Assembly (NCBI GenBank): GCA_001600495.1
Contig: BCKE01000077.1
Location: 92,671 to 153,222 of the forward strand
From: Pilasporangium apinafurcum
Taxonomy: Eukaryota; Oomycota; Peronosporomycetes; Pythiales; Pythiaceae
Length of the DNA stretch: 60,552 bases
Reading direction: 5' to 3'
The position numbers and the translations under genes are program-made. How positions within the stretch are numbered: position 1 is the stretch's first letter; the number at the start of each line of letters is the position of its first letter. Positions 41,678-54,925 of this stretch are shown here, piece after piece. The notes under the pieces are model-generated. The model had not been told where the DNA came from and did not search any database. It saw only the letters and a program-made list of their open reading frames with translations.

Positions 41678-43770
41678 CGTGGTCTCCTTTTCAATTTTTG
41701 GTTCTTATGATTTCGTCCGTTCGTATCTATGTATTACGTAGATGAACACGTCAGAAGATCACTCTTCCAGCTCTTCCGTCTCTCCGAGAATGTCTGTCGC
41801 GCTTAGCGGCAGACACACGCACACGCAGCAGAGAGGACGATGGATTACTGCTCTCCTTTGCTATGTATGCTGCTTCCGAGGAAATGAATGCAGACTCAAC
41901 GCCAGTTTGAGAACTCTCTTTCTCTCCCTATACACAATGAATCAATTTCACAAAACACGGTATACTTGTTAGTAACCACAGTCAAAATGGAACCAGTTGG
42001 TAAAATCCAGCAAAAGCACCCATTTATCCCGTTATCCTGATTTTGAAATTTAAATATATTATATACCTTGTTTTGTTATGAATGAAAGGAGTGGGTTTTA
42101 GCAGCTGTCGGGTTCAACGACACACGTCGACGAAATGGATACCGTTTCTTGTAGCGCTATTTACAGAATAAGAACGCGCCTCTATTGTCCGAAAAACTCT
42201 ATGACCACATACGCCTCTATAAGTCAGCCATTACATCTCCGATATGAGTGTAAATGCAAATATATCGTGTAAAGTATCCGATCAGTTTAATATAAACCAG
42301 TCTATTTAGTGAATTTCTTATTTGCTGGTGGAGCATCGGCAATTTACTGTCCTCTTGATAGGCTGAAAATCATTTGCCATGTAGCTACTACCTGCCTTTT
42401 ATATTTTATATACATTGTTGTGCATAAAAGGGAATACAGAGTCTGTATCGATATTGTGACGAAAGGTGATATTAGTCAAAGAGTGCTAGAAGACTATAAA
42501 TATAGCACGTATGACTAAAGTAGGTATGAATAAACTTCAATAGCCAAATTGTAGGAGCTCCATGTTAGCAGTGAACAATCTCTAGTTCTCGTAGGTAGAA
42601 TGCATCTCGTGTAGAGGGAACGGTTGCTGTGTGGTAGGTTGTATTTATTTAGTAAGCATGGCTCCCATGCATTTTGCATCAATCCTAAACCCCTATTGTC
42701 TGATTGTAACCTTTATAAAGTGATATATTTTCATAAAAAATGGTATTGTTTTTAATTGTTATTGAAGGTGTATTTATCTGGTACATGGTCTTTTTCTTAC
42801 GTTTTCTATTCGTTGTGAGTGTTTGGCATCGTTCAATATAAACCTGTATTATTTAGTTCAACTGGCGTTAAATCATTGTGAAAAAAACATTTATTTGGTT
42901 ACCTACTTCGCAGTTGAGAGCTCCAAAGCTTCTAAAAAAGATAGTGTAGATCAGTGTTAGGTGATCATAACGATACTTTCCAAATTTCGAGTGATAAGTA
43001 CATCCAGAGAAATTCGTGTCTTCCCGTTAGATTCAAAATCAATGCACTAAACTGAACGTTTGTCATTGATCCCCAAAAAATGCCGGTTTCGGCCCAAAAA
43101 TCTAAAAATTTGGCTGATAGGAGTGATGGGCACATGCAGTTGAGAGTCAAACCCTGTGGGAACATGGCGGATGTGGTGGACATGGCGGAAAATGGAAACA
43201 TTGCTAACGACATCATACGCTCTCAATACAACTTTCGGTCAACATTGATGATAAAACAAGCTCCAACTATCACCAAACCAGTCCATACAATGCCAGACTA
43301 GTACTGATACAACTTACACAACAGGAGACTAAACCATCTTGAATGCATGGGATCTCAACCGGAAGCGACTATTCCTCGATCAAATGCGTGATAATCTTGG
43401 CTGTTATGTTTATGAATAATGTATTCAAGTATCAATGCTCACATGGTAATGTACTCGTCGTACGTCGTTGCAATTTGTGGTGATAACTATATTATGTTGA
43501 TCCATGATAAGAATAGGCAGCCCAGGTCAATGTACAACACACACACCAATTGAAGTGATTTGACAGAGCCTTCATAGCAGCACAAGCAAGATAAGAAGAA
43601 CAGTGGGGAAGTTATTTATATTTCTATGGGCCTTTTCGAGTCAAAAACGGCGGTGCTTAGAAAAAGTAGCCATCTTACACCACTTTGTAATAGGACAGAG
43701 AGCTCGACGATTCGTGTCACCGCGAGCGATAAAGTGCTGTAGTCGGGTTCCCTGATAATCACCGATCACG
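41678..43770. other. Gene-poor 2-kb region
   Basis: No supported gene. It holds copy B of the dispersed repeat, AT-rich spacer, and at 42965-43301 overlapping frames on both strands that may be eroded coding sequence of unknown kind. Confidence 0.4.
42268..42630. repeat. Diverged dispersed repeat, copy B
   Basis: Partner of 8100..8396, same orientation. This copy is longer because of extra AT-rich sequence near 42290-42330 and 42390-42440. No target-site duplication or terminal inverted repeat is evident. Confidence 0.7.
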
Positions 43771-45087
43771 ATGATGACGATATCGGATAACGCCGTGGTT
43801 CCTGAAGAGCAGCTACATGATGTAAATCTCAATCAGGAGAACGAGGGACCAGATCGACACATCACCAACACCAGCAATGACACATGGATGACTCCTCAGT
43901 CGTCGCAGCTCAAGTCAGAGGAACATTGTCCGCCAGAGCCGATCGAAGAACCGCCAAAAGTACGCCCAGCCATTCAGAAAGGTTCTTGGCGAGCAACTCT
44001 AAGAAGAATGACCAAGTTGTTTATTTCATCTGAAGACGAGCCTGACCCAGCCAAACGGAAAGAACACTACCGTCGCGGTTCGATTTTGATCAAGCATCTC
44101 GAGGAGAAAAAAGCCAGGGGGAAAGCGACGGAGAAGGATATGAAATTTTTCGATACAGTCAAGAGCCACTTTGACTCGCATAGTCTGGAATCACGCACAA
44201 TTATCTCGCTGTCAGTTTTTCAGACCGGATCAAATCCTATGGAGGATCCGTTTGCCGTGATTCATATGCCCGTTGAAATTCAACAAGGTTTCCGACGCAA
44301 GCTATTCGCAATTTTTTCGCTGCAATTGTTCGTGGTAGTGGTCTTTATTTCTTTACTGGGCTACGTCCCAGTCGTCTCCAATGGCTTCCAGGATGCCTTC
44401 CAAGAGTGGCAGTACGTATTCGCAGCGTTTATGGGGATGGTTCTTCTCTTGCTATGGCTTTATTTGGTCAAGTATCGCTTCCCACTCAATTTCATCGTCC
44501 TGGGTCTCTACACTCTCGCGCAGAGCGTATTTTTCACAGCCTTCGACTGCTTTTTTGCCACCAAGGCGAGTATCTTCATCTTCAGCTTTCTGTTTTTCAT
44601 CATGGCGATGACCACACTTATGTGCACGATGATCACGAAGCGATCGCACGACGATAATGTGCCATCGGCGCTTATCAGCTTTCCAGTGGTGCTGCTTGTG
44701 GGTTATCTCCTGGCGTTTATAGGTTCCCTGTTTATTTACTTCTTCGTTATGCAAGACATCATGTCCACACTCGAGTACTGTGCGTCGCTCGCATCAGTGC
44801 TGCTCCTGGTCATATGGTTTGCTTATGATGCATCCTGTATGAATGAACGACTTTCACCCGACGAGTACATGCAGGGCATGGTGTTCTTCTACACGGATAT
44901 GGTACTCTTCTTGCTCTTCCTGAGCATCATCTTCGTGGCGTGTTTTGCCTGCGAAGGAGACTGTGCATGCTATGGTACAGCAGATATCGCGCCATTTGGA
45001 ACAGGTACTATGGATGACGGTGAAGGCGAAAACGAAGGGAGAGAAGGTGAAGTTAACGGTGAAGTTGCGGGTGAAGATGCTCAGTGA
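43771..45087 (+). CDS. Bax inhibitor-1/TMBIM family membrane protein
   Basis: Intronless, 438 residues. The first 170 residues are hydrophilic, with a basic patch. From about residue 180 come seven hydrophobic helices, starting after MPVEIQQGFRRKLFAIFSLQL, a segment matching the start of the LFG/TMBIM fold. Later blocks such as YTLAQSVFFTAFDCFFATK and the last helix with YTDMVLFLLFL fit the family. These proteins are calcium-leak channels or stress regulators of ER and Golgi membranes. The unusually long N-terminus and a 50-residue acidic, Gly/Glu-rich tail are lineage features. Confidence 0.8.
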   Translation: MMTISDNAVVPEEQLHDVNLNQENEGPDRHITNTSNDTWMTPQSSQLKSEEHCPPEPIEEPPKVRPAIQKGSWRATLRRMTKLFISSEDEPDPAKRKEHYRRGSILIKHLEEKKARGKATEKDMKFFDTVKSHFDSHSLESRTIISLSVFQTGSNPMEDPFAVIHMPVEIQQGFRRKLFAIFSLQLFVVVVFISLLGYVPVVSNGFQDAFQEWQYVFAAFMGMVLLLLWLYLVKYRFPLNFIVLGLYTLAQSVFFTAFDCFFATKASIFIFSFLFFIMAMTTLMCTMITKRSHDDNVPSALISFPVVLLVGYLLAFIGSLFIYFFVMQDIMSTLEYCASLASVLLLVIWFAYDASCMNERLSPDEYMQGMVFFYTDMVLFLLFLSIIFVACFACEGDCACYGTADIAPFGTGTMDDGEGENEGREGEVNGEVAGEDAQ

Positions 45088-45453
45088 TCAATTTCAATAT
45101 TCACCACCTAAGGCCAGGCTGGGTGGTGTTAGCGTGATGATCTTCAGGACAGATCGTGTGTGACGCAAACAGGTTTTCTTCACGCGATGCACGCCAAGAC
45201 TGATAGGGATGCCGGCAAACTTTTAAATGTGGTTGCCCATCTACGTATGTATCATCCAGTCTAGGCAAGCGTAAACAGTGCCAGCATTATTGGTTCACCT
45301 TTAGCAAAGCCTCCAGCAAGCACATGCTACATCCATTCTGGATTTAACCCTACTATCCTTCTCCTATATACGTCAGTTCTATAGAGGAGACAAACTGAAT
45401 AAAACCAGACATAGTAAAATGTTCATTCCCTTTTCTACTTGCGCGCTCTCTGT
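45088..45453. other. Convergent intergenic spacer
   Basis: Lies between the BI-1 family gene and nicastrin 3' ends. No feature is seen. Confidence 0.4.
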
Positions 45454-47652
45454 CTACAAAAGCTTCATCTTGTTCACACTCGATAGAATCATCTTTGAAA
45501 GGAAAAATCCTACAATGGAGACCACAATACCAATCACCAATGTGATCCACCCAATCCAGACACCAGGATCCGGAAACGAATAGCTGCCGATATCCGAATC
45601 CCACTCAGGTTCAGTCCAGATGGGCATGCTCGAATTCACGACATCATATGTCCCGATTGTGTTTGTGCGCTGTAGACCAGGGGAAATGGCTTCATGGAAA
45701 AACCCACGTTGCGAAGCACACACACCGGGGTAAATGCATTCCTTGCCAGTTCCATCACAATCTTGGTTCTTTGTGCAAGTGGTCACTGAATCATCATCGG
45801 CGGTGGCCGAATCGATCATCGCTGACGCCAAAAAGGCACGTGTGAAGACTTCGTAGGCGTTCGGGAACAGCTTCACGCGGTTGTCACTCTCTGACCACGT
45901 CGAGTTGTACATGGCATGGTACGTTGAATCGCTGGTCTTGACGAGCATGACTCGATCAGTACTGACGGGACCGCAGTATAGAGTTGTAGGGGAAGCATAT
46001 GATGGCCACGCAGTATCCACCAAGTCCAAATACTCCACCATCGTCGCTACCGCAATCGATGAGTAATTATTCATCAATTCACAGCGCCAATCATTGACCA
46101 CACACGATAGCATGTCCTGCACCAACTCCTTGTCCACTTTAATCTTGTCTAATTGCTCGCTCGAAGCGTTTGTGGAAGCTAGCTGGAAAATAGTTTCCGC
46201 CAACACCTGTGAGGCCTGTGCGACGGCATCAATGTCTAACGCTTCGTATACGTCGTGACGACTGTTAAACACACCTGTGCCAGAGAATTCCGAATCATAT
46301 CCTGCAATAACAGCGGCGACCAAATCTTCCTGTCCGTACTCATCAGCATTAACGAATGCCAGCAATGGAGATGGTGGCAACACATCGACACTTCCAGCAG
46401 CGAAATTCGACCCCGACGGTGAGTTGAGAATGGTGTCCATCAGCGTTGCTGACCCTTTCGAGGCAGCGTTTGGGTTCATATGCACCGAGAAGTTACCTGA
46501 TGTCGGTAAAATCCCCACTTGATCGACTGCAATTGCGTACGAGATGTTAGCAAGGCGCAATTGAGTTGCAAACTCGGTGCTGCTGATCATAGGATTGGTG
46601 CAGAATGACGAGCCATAAGGGGACGCAGAGTCGCTCACAGGGTACGCACACGTGTCCGGATTCTCTGTGAACGTTTGCAGGTCCGAGAGAAACTTCCGTG
46701 AGCCGACAAATCCATATTTCTCACCCTGGAACGCCGCAAAGACGACTTTCTTGTCAAAACTCGAGTCGGGAATCGCTTTCAAGGCCTCTGCAGCTGTGAG
46801 CAATGCCACAAGCCCCGATGCAGCCGTGTTGGCACCAGGTGTGAGCACATGCGAAAGCCCCGTGGCATCCATGCCTGCCGTTGCTAACACAATCTCACTC
46901 GAGTCGAGGTTGCCACGCAACCCCCACGCACTTTGTCCACCGATCGGATCGCACTTAGGACTCCGATTGCCGTAAATGTTGGTGAACGACAGACATTTGA
47001 GCGAATTCATCTCCTCTGGACCAAAATAGTACTTCATAAACGCCTTATAGGTAGCTCCTGCGCCGTCTTTAATGTTGGTTTGTGCGCGTTTCAAGAATTC
47101 TGCACCTGTTTCAGCATCTTCCAGCAAAACCACGGGGAATGGCAGTGAATGTTCGATCAGCCCGCTTCCATTCAGATTCCAGGCAATTTTCTTAGATGCG
47201 AACGGATTCAGCGCACCATCGACCGTACCATCACCCTGTGGAGTCGTTGATGCAAACGAGATGTTGTGTGAATCGTTCGGATAGGCAAAGACGCCGGCGA
47301 TGTGGTCCACACCCGCGAGAATCGCCTCGGTATCGATAAAGAGCTGTTCGGACAGAACCAACACGTATTTTTCATCCGCTTCTTGGGAGTCGGCGTCGCC
47401 ATTGAGGAACGCCGTGAGTTCGTCGGTACTTGTGATCGGATAGAATTTCGCCATGTCTGCATTCGTCAAACTGCGGCAGCCGATGTCGCCTGAAGAATGG
47501 AAGAGTCGCACACATTCGCCCCCCTTGGCCACCAGATGCTCGGGCGAACCGGCCGTGACGGCGGATGCTTCACATGAAGACGTGTAGAGTATAGTGTGCT
47601 GGAGTAGTAAGAGCGACGCCGATAGCAGCGACGCGCATATAGAGAGTCGCAT
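45454..47652 (-). CDS. NCSTN: Nicastrin (gamma-secretase subunit)
   Basis: Intronless, 732 residues from the ATG at 47652; three more in-frame codons upstream lack an ATG. A signal peptide (LSICASLLSASLLLLQHTILY) starts a large Cys- and Asn-rich glycosylated ectodomain. The aminopeptidase-like fold includes VVFAAFQGEKYGFVGSRKFLSDL (about 300-322) and NSRHDVYEALDIDAVAQASQVLAETI. A single transmembrane helix near the C-terminus (WIGWITLVIGIVVSIVGFFL) is followed by a short basic tail. Nicastrin is the substrate gatekeeper of the gamma-secretase intramembrane protease with presenilin. EKYGFVGS keeps the Glu of the substrate-binding DYIGS-like region only loosely. Confidence 0.92.
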   Translation of the reverse strand: MRLSICASLLSASLLLLQHTILYTSSCEASAVTAGSPEHLVAKGGECVRLFHSSGDIGCRSLTNADMAKFYPITSTDELTAFLNGDADSQEADEKYVLVLSEQLFIDTEAILAGVDHIAGVFAYPNDSHNISFASTTPQGDGTVDGALNPFASKKIAWNLNGSGLIEHSLPFPVVLLEDAETGAEFLKRAQTNIKDGAGATYKAFMKYYFGPEEMNSLKCLSFTNIYGNRSPKCDPIGGQSAWGLRGNLDSSEIVLATAGMDATGLSHVLTPGANTAASGLVALLTAAEALKAIPDSSFDKKVVFAAFQGEKYGFVGSRKFLSDLQTFTENPDTCAYPVSDSASPYGSSFCTNPMISSTEFATQLRLANISYAIAVDQVGILPTSGNFSVHMNPNAASKGSATLMDTILNSPSGSNFAAGSVDVLPPSPLLAFVNADEYGQEDLVAAVIAGYDSEFSGTGVFNSRHDVYEALDIDAVAQASQVLAETIFQLASTNASSEQLDKIKVDKELVQDMLSCVVNDWRCELMNNYSSIAVATMVEYLDLVDTAWPSYASPTTLYCGPVSTDRVMLVKTSDSTYHAMYNSTWSESDNRVKLFPNAYEVFTRAFLASAMIDSATADDDSVTTCTKNQDCDGTGKECIYPGVCASQRGFFHEAISPGLQRTNTIGTYDVVNSSMPIWTEPEWDSDIGSYSFPDPGVWIGWITLVIGIVVSIVGFFLSKMILSSVNKMKLL

Positions 47653-48502
47653 TTGTTCCACCTGCCTACCTGACTTGAAGGAACTTCCCTTTTGCTGCTG
47701 GATGTTTCTGTTTGGAACGCAATAAATTACCGGGAAGAAAACGAAAGATTAAAACTGAATGGTAATTTACATTCGTTCTCGTTTTAGTGACGTAGTTGGG
47801 ACTATCTCGCGGCTCAGGTTAGATGCATTTGACAGCATAAATCTGAATCTGTTTGGATTGACACAGTCCATCATCGAAGAGACTATCTCCAAATTTGGAG
47901 CGCTAGGCATTGTTTTTTCCCGCTATTGAAGTATATCATCCCCTTGGAGATGACGAAATTCGGAAGAGGGCTGTATCAATCTGTGTATCCGTAGTTTGAA
48001 GTTGCACCCTCCATGAGCTTGAGCGGACGACGATCAAGATCCCTTCAACGTTCGAAGAAACAGCGTCAGTGACTTGTTCAAACCATTCATAGTAGTGACT
48101 GTAACAATTCCAACTCCTGCCCTTATGGCCAATACACACTGTAAGAGCTCACAATTATCCATATTCATTAGAGTGGCGTGCTTTGGGTGATATTGATTGG
48201 TCATGCTTGACGGCAAATTCGTTTTACCAATCATTCTTTCCCATACAAAGCATACCGATAATCTCCCTTAATCACGCGCCCTTAGCAAATACACCAAAAC
48301 CGGAATGAGTTCATTGTCCTGCAGGGTGATCTGAACTAATGCCCACTTTGACTTTAGACACAAATTTTCTTGGATTGCTTAGATGAAAGACATTGGAGCA
48401 GACGAACGTTACGTGGCATCGGCGTTTTGGATCACCTCCGCGCTATTTTGTAAGCCCCACGAGCTTCGCGGTCGAGATGACGACATTGGTTTTTGAATAT
48501 TG
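47653..48502. other. Intergenic region
   Basis: Nicastrin promoter side and the 3' side of ARMC7. Two overlapping minus-strand frames at 47936..48234 read into each other and may be the residue of a gene or mobile element, but no family is recognisable. Confidence 0.35.
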
Positions 48503-49186
48503 CTATGCTATTCTTGAAAGATTAATGCTGTTTAATAATTCCTCATACCGCAAACGAAACACCGCCGCCACATTTGCAATTTCTACGTTTGGGTGGGTCT
48601 CCAGCGTCTGCATCTGCGCCACAATCCTCTCCTCTGTGATGGCCATGAACGCACTGGAATCCAAGAGGAAATACGCGATCGTTATGGCTGAGATGGTCTT
48701 GTTCAGCTCTGAGGTATACTTTTTGTTTATGAGTGGAATTCCTTTCTCAACATTCACATCCATGATATATGAAACAATGAGCGGAATGCCTTCACTGGTG
48801 ATGAATTGTTGCTGAAGCACCGGGTCAGCTATGCAATTGCTGATTCCGCCAAGTGCAAACTCCACGAGGTGGTACTTTTCATCAGCCAAACTACCCGCTT
48901 TCACCTTCGTCTTCTTTGGTGCTTCTTCTTCGCTGTTGTCATGATCTTCTTCATCTTCTTGATCCGCGTCAAGAATATCCAGAAACAATTCCAGGATCTG
49001 CAGTCGATGAATCGAGCCGTAATTGATGGGATCGTAAGCGAAGTTCGCGAGATTCGCTACAATTTCTTCCTTACGTAGCATCTGCGGTGTGCGCTGATAT
49101 TCGTCCACGAGTTGCTGGAGATATTCATGTCGTGGAGGCGCGTATAGACCCTGTCGGGCTCGTAAGCGCTCTCTTGATGACAGCAT
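48503..49186 (-). CDS. ARMC7: Armadillo-repeat protein ARMC7
   Basis: 227 residues as one frame. It has the ARMC7 signature EEIVANLANFAYDPINY, then LQILELFLDIL, VEFALGGISNCIADP, EGIPLIVSYI and TISAITI. Human ARMC7 is a spliceosome-associated protein of about 198 residues. Two extra pieces explain the longer size: an acidic/basic insert (DADQEDEEDHDNSEEEAPKK) after the first repeat and a stretch VNVEKGIPLINKKYTSEL after SYIMD. The latter starts with GTGAAT and could hide a short in-frame intron of about 51 nt. Confidence 0.88.
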   Translation of the reverse strand: MLSSRERLRARQGLYAPPRHEYLQQLVDEYQRTPQMLRKEEIVANLANFAYDPINYGSIHRLQILELFLDILDADQEDEEDHDNSEEEAPKKTKVKAGSLADEKYHLVEFALGGISNCIADPVLQQQFITSEGIPLIVSYIMDVNVEKGIPLINKKYTSELNKTISAITIAYFLLDSSAFMAITEERIVAQMQTLETHPNVEIANVAAVFRLRYEELLNSINLSRIA

Positions 49187-49346
49187 TTTTGTCTAATAGA
49201 TGACCTCTCTGATCAAGTTCACCTCCGATTAGAATGTGTTTTATTTCCGCTGTATTATATAGAATTTGGGCCTAACTCCTAAAATTCCTCCCAACCTATC
49301 TTTGTCTACCTTATCCTGTCTGCGGTCATTGAGCTTCGCTTATCAT

Positions 49347-50935
<1,589 letters not shown>

Positions 50936-51143
50936 TGTTGACGTCTCTGTGCTGTACTATGGAAATGAGGAAATGAAATGTTTGTCAAGGGGTCCGTCTG
51001 TCGATTACCACGTGGTTTCTGGCAAGATTATCTGGCGGCTTTCTGGACAGAGCTGCAATGTAGTATTCTTTAGTGATCTTTTCGTGATTGTTGTTCGGTG
51101 GTGACATCTGAACCGTGTCTTACCCATACGTAAGTAATCATGT

Positions 51144-52079
51144 GCTAAAACCCGCAGCTAAACTTTGCGGGTTTTAACAGCTAATAGCAAATAAAAATGC
51201 ACTTTTAGATAGATTATCAAAAATATTAGCAAATTTTTGGATTTTTATTAGTTTTTTAACAAGCAATCCGCAAGTCAAGGGAGCCAAAAACAGCCTAATT
51301 CTTAGGTTGGCCAAAATCCAAAAAATCCGCTATTCGTGCTCTACGAAAATGTGTGGCAGTTCGAAACAGATCCGTCCAAGAAAACTTGTTTCCCGTGATT
51401 ATTATCCAAGTCGTAGCATCCAGAGAGGAGAACTGGTACGACAAAATTTGCATTTTCTGTCAGATGGTCATCGATTTTGCGATTCTCAAGGTCGTTCAGA
51501 ACATAAAAAATACCACAATACCATTTTTGTCCAATGATATACTCTGTAGCACATAGTATGGAACTCAAGTGCTGAAGAGTGGCTTAAGACACCAACAGTA
51601 TTGCACCAATAACTCGAAGATTGCCGCCAAATTACTTGGACGACAAACACTCTTGACAATATTAGAGCTCATTTTATTCAATATGGTTAGGGTAAATGAC
51701 ATATATGAAACGAATTATGAATCAAAAGAAATAAAAACGATGACCATCAAGCTAAAACAATGCCAAAATGGAAGCGAATACTCATCTTTGACTGCTAATT
51801 ACTCGACAACCACTAGTTCGATTTGAACGCTGTTTGCTTTGTTCATCATTACAAATAAAAAACTATCCTATGCCAAAATATTATGTGCTAAAAGGCAGTT
51901 GCGGATTTTTTGAGTTTAGGAAAACAACTGAAAACTGGCACCGTTGGCTCGCGGATTGCTTGTTAATAATAAATACATATTTTGGTAACTTTGGAATGAG
52001 CCATAAGTTTTAATAATTGACCTTATATTTTTTAGCAAACAATATAGTGATTTGATACCTAAAATCTGCGGGCTTTAGC
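51144..52079. mobile_element. Inverted-repeat-bounded element, type unknown
   Basis: The ends GCTAAAACCCGCAG (51144-51157) and CTGCGGGCTTTAGC (52066-52079) are inverted copies, 13 of 14 matching. A second inverted pair (TTAACAAGCAATCCGC at 51256 and its complement ending 51966) matches 18 of 19. The left end also folds on itself (AAAACCCGCA with TGCGGGTTTT). The inside is very AT-rich, with frames up to 85 codons but no recognisable transposase. It is probably a non-autonomous DNA transposon inserted between ferrochelatase and gamma-tubulin. Confidence 0.65.
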
Positions 52080-52263
52080 GGTTATTGATATTTATGATTG
52101 CTCTCTTGTTCTCGATTAATTCATCCTTCTCGTTAAAGTATAATTTGCCATTTAGTGGCTTAAAATTCCATTTGGAGAATGTTACGTGAAGGTCGTCGGT
52201 GCATTTGACATTCATTCTTGTTTCAGATCGCGAAACGAAAGCGCGGGAAGCAGTACTAACAAC

Positions 52264-53814
52264 ATGCCTCGCGAGATCATCACGCTGCAAGTGGGGCAAT
52301 GCGGCAACCAGGTCGGCATGGAGTTCTGGAAGCAACTCTGTGCGGAGCACGGCATTGCTGCCGATGGTATCGTACACGACTATGCCAGCCAGGGCCATGA
52401 CCGCAAAGATGTTTTCTTTTACCAGGCCGACGACGAGCATTACATTCCACGCGCGTTGTTGATGGATCTGGAACCACGCGTCATCAATTCGATTGTGAAC
52501 TCTGGGTATCGGAACCTGTATAATCCGGAGAATTTTTTTGTATCGAAAGAAGGCGGTGGTGCAGGCAACAATTGGGCGTCCGGGTACCATCAGGGTGAAC
52601 AGCATCATGATTTGTTAATGGAGATGATTGATCGTGAAGCCGATGGGTCCGACAGCTTGGAAGGATTCGTACTCTGTCATTCAATCGCAGGTGGTACCGG
52701 CTCTGGGATGGGATCATACCTGCTGGAGAATCTCAATGATCATTTCCCCAAGAAGCTCATCCAAACATACTCGGTGTTTCCCAACCAGGTAGGTAATCGT
52801 GAACATCACAATGTGACGGGATATCGAAAAATCCAGTGCTTTGTACTTACTTATGCTCGAATTTCGTGTGCTTTCGTGCTATAGACGGATTTCCAGAGTG
52901 ATGTCGTGGTACAGCCGTATAATTCTCTGTTGACTCTCAAGCGTCTAGTGCTCAATACCGACTGTGTCGTGGTGCTGGACAATACAGCGCTGAATCGCAT
53001 TGCTGTAGATCGCTTGCGTATTGAGAATCCCACTGTGTCACAACTGAATTCACTCGTGTCGACGGTCATGGCCGCCTCCACTACTACACTGCGGTATCCA
53101 GGGTACATGAACAACGATCTCATCGGTCTAGTGGCATCTCTTATTCCAACGCCTCGCTGTCATTTCCTAATGACCGGATATACTCCACTCACGGTTGATG
53201 CACAAGTCTCAGCAGTTCGTAAGACGACTGTCTTGGACGTGATGCGGCGACTGCTGCAACCTAAAAACATTATGGTGTCCACCTCCACGAAGAAAGGGTG
53301 CTACATCTCCATTCTCAATATTATTCAGGGTGATGTGGATCCAACCCAAGTGCACAAATCGCTCCAGCGCATTCGTGAACGTAAATTAGCACAATTCATT
53401 CCGTGGGGGCCAGCATCTATCCAGGTTGCCTTATCGAGAAAGTCACCATACGTGGAAACGGCGCACAAAGTGAATGGACTTATGCTCGCTAATCATACCA
53501 GCATTGGAAGTGTAAGTCCTATACTTGGGTCGAAAGTTATTAGCATTTTATACCACTTGATAGTTAACCTATATTTTGTATGCTTTATGCAGCTTTTCCA
53601 GCGCTCCTTGGTACAGTACGATCGACTAAAGAAACATAACGCATTCATTGACAACTACAGGAAGCAACCAATGTTTGCGGACAGTTTGGATGAATTCGAT
53701 AGCGCACGCGAGGTTGTGCAGAGCATGGTGGAAGAATACAAGGCAAGCGAACGGGCTGACTACGCCACCTGGGGACAGCAACAAGACGGGGATACAGCCA
53801 TGGGGACGTCGTAA
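52264..53814 (+). CDS. TUBG1: Gamma-tubulin
   Basis: Exons 52264..52788, 52885..53511 and 53593..53814 give 457 residues, all in frame. The start is the conserved [18 protein letters not shown]. Gamma-tubulin nucleates microtubules at centrosomes and basal bodies within the gamma-tubulin complexes. The GTP-binding GGTGSGMGS loop and the [10 protein letters not shown] and [14 protein letters not shown] segments identify gamma rather than alpha or beta. Introns are 96 and 81 nt. The immediate upstream sequence is the end of an inverted-repeat element, so the promoter is short (about 180 nt) or lies within the insertion. Confidence 0.97.
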
Positions 53815-53934
53815 AGCAGACAGTCTATCAATCGTAAGCAGCAACCCAGTCAAAATATAGGGCGATTTGTCTATTTAATAGCTCCATACTCACACCACTC
53901 GTCAGTTACCAATAAAGTTTTTTTCTCTGATTTT

Positions 53935-54671
53935 TCATGTCAGGACCCGTTCACGTTTTATCACTCGTTCGTCAAACTTTACCAAGAAGACGGTTTTATC
54001 GCGCTGCCCATTACCCACTTCAACAGCATGTGCTGTAACCTGCGCGGGAAAGCCGCTGCTGGTCAGAATCCCACGAATGATGCCCGCGATATACGCTGCA
54101 CAATCTAATTGTCCAAGATCTGGTGGCACCGAGATGAACTTGTTTGTCAATGGTTCCAGTTCGTGGATCATGTACTCGTCCTCGTTTTCGGTACTGCGTT
54201 CTAATGCATCAGCCGCTTTCCCAAATAATGCCTTCCAGCACGTAGAAACGATGAACTGCAGCATGTTGATCAACCGTGTTTCTCGTCGCCCAGATTTCTC
54301 ACGATGACAAAGCAGTTCCACCACGCGCGCACCGACACCAAAACCCGCGTCCTCCAATCTACTCATATACTCCAAGATTCAGTTCTATAAGACGTGTCTA
54401 CGGTATCACGCATTCGAGTTTCATACCTGGTTTCAAGATCCGAGATATTCTGTACGCGGCCCTGGAAATATTGCACCATTTCCGAAAACAGGAACGCGAA
54501 CGCACTTAAACTTACCTACAAATCCACCACAAAATGATTCATAAGGGAGAATCCACGAAAACCATATATATAAGAGATCTCCTTTACCTCATTCTTGCCA
54601 CGACTCAGTGGGCGATCGAGGATATGCAGTTTTGTCGCTGACATCCCCAAGCTCCGGCGCGGCTCCATCAT
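53935..54671 (-). CDS. TRAPPC5: TRAPP complex subunit TRAPPC5 (Trs31)
   Basis: Exons 54671..54588, 54515..54427 and 54358..53935 with 72- and 68-nt introns give 198 residues, all in frame. Exon 1 begins MMEPRRSLGMSATKLHILDRPLSRGKNE and exon 2 continues VSLSAFAFLFSEMVQY, both family blocks. The Bet3-like fold follows: GVGARVVELLCHREK, RRETRLINMLQFI, WKALFGKAADALE, EPLTNKFISVP, and LDCAAYIAGIIRGIL. The subunit is part of the core TRAPP tether and Rab1 exchange factor in ER-to-Golgi traffic. It is head-to-head with the kelch gene, 254 nt apart. Confidence 0.95.
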
Positions 54672-54719
54672 CTTGTACTTTGTCTTGATCTGCTTTGTCT
54701 GGAAGTGAAAAACATACAG

Positions 54720-54783
54720 GTACCATGTACCATATTTTGAGGTACATTTGGATCTTAAGTACCATTTATTCGGTACAATGTAC
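54720..54783. promoter_or_regulatory. Cluster of six GTAC palindromes in divergent promoter
   Basis: GTAC occurs at 54720, 54727, 54742, 54759, 54773 and 54780, mostly as GGTAC or GTACC, in the TRAPPC5/kelch divergent spacer. Outer pairs (GGTACCATGTACC and GGTACAATGTACC) are near-copies. It is a candidate binding-site array; function unknown. Confidence 0.4.
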
Positions 54784-54925
54784 CTCTGAGCAGTTATTCA
54801 GGGCTATTTGTAGCTCTTGAAAGTCAATCATGCACAAACCAAATGCGGATAGTGTGGGAACATGCGGAAACAATAGCCGCAGAGATGAAGTGCTCATTCG
54901 TTCGGTCATTTCTGCTTTGTGGTAA

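Noticed and set aside
52075-52608. 177-codon minus-strand frame
   Set aside because: Overlaps gamma-tubulin exon 1 in antisense and has no family features.
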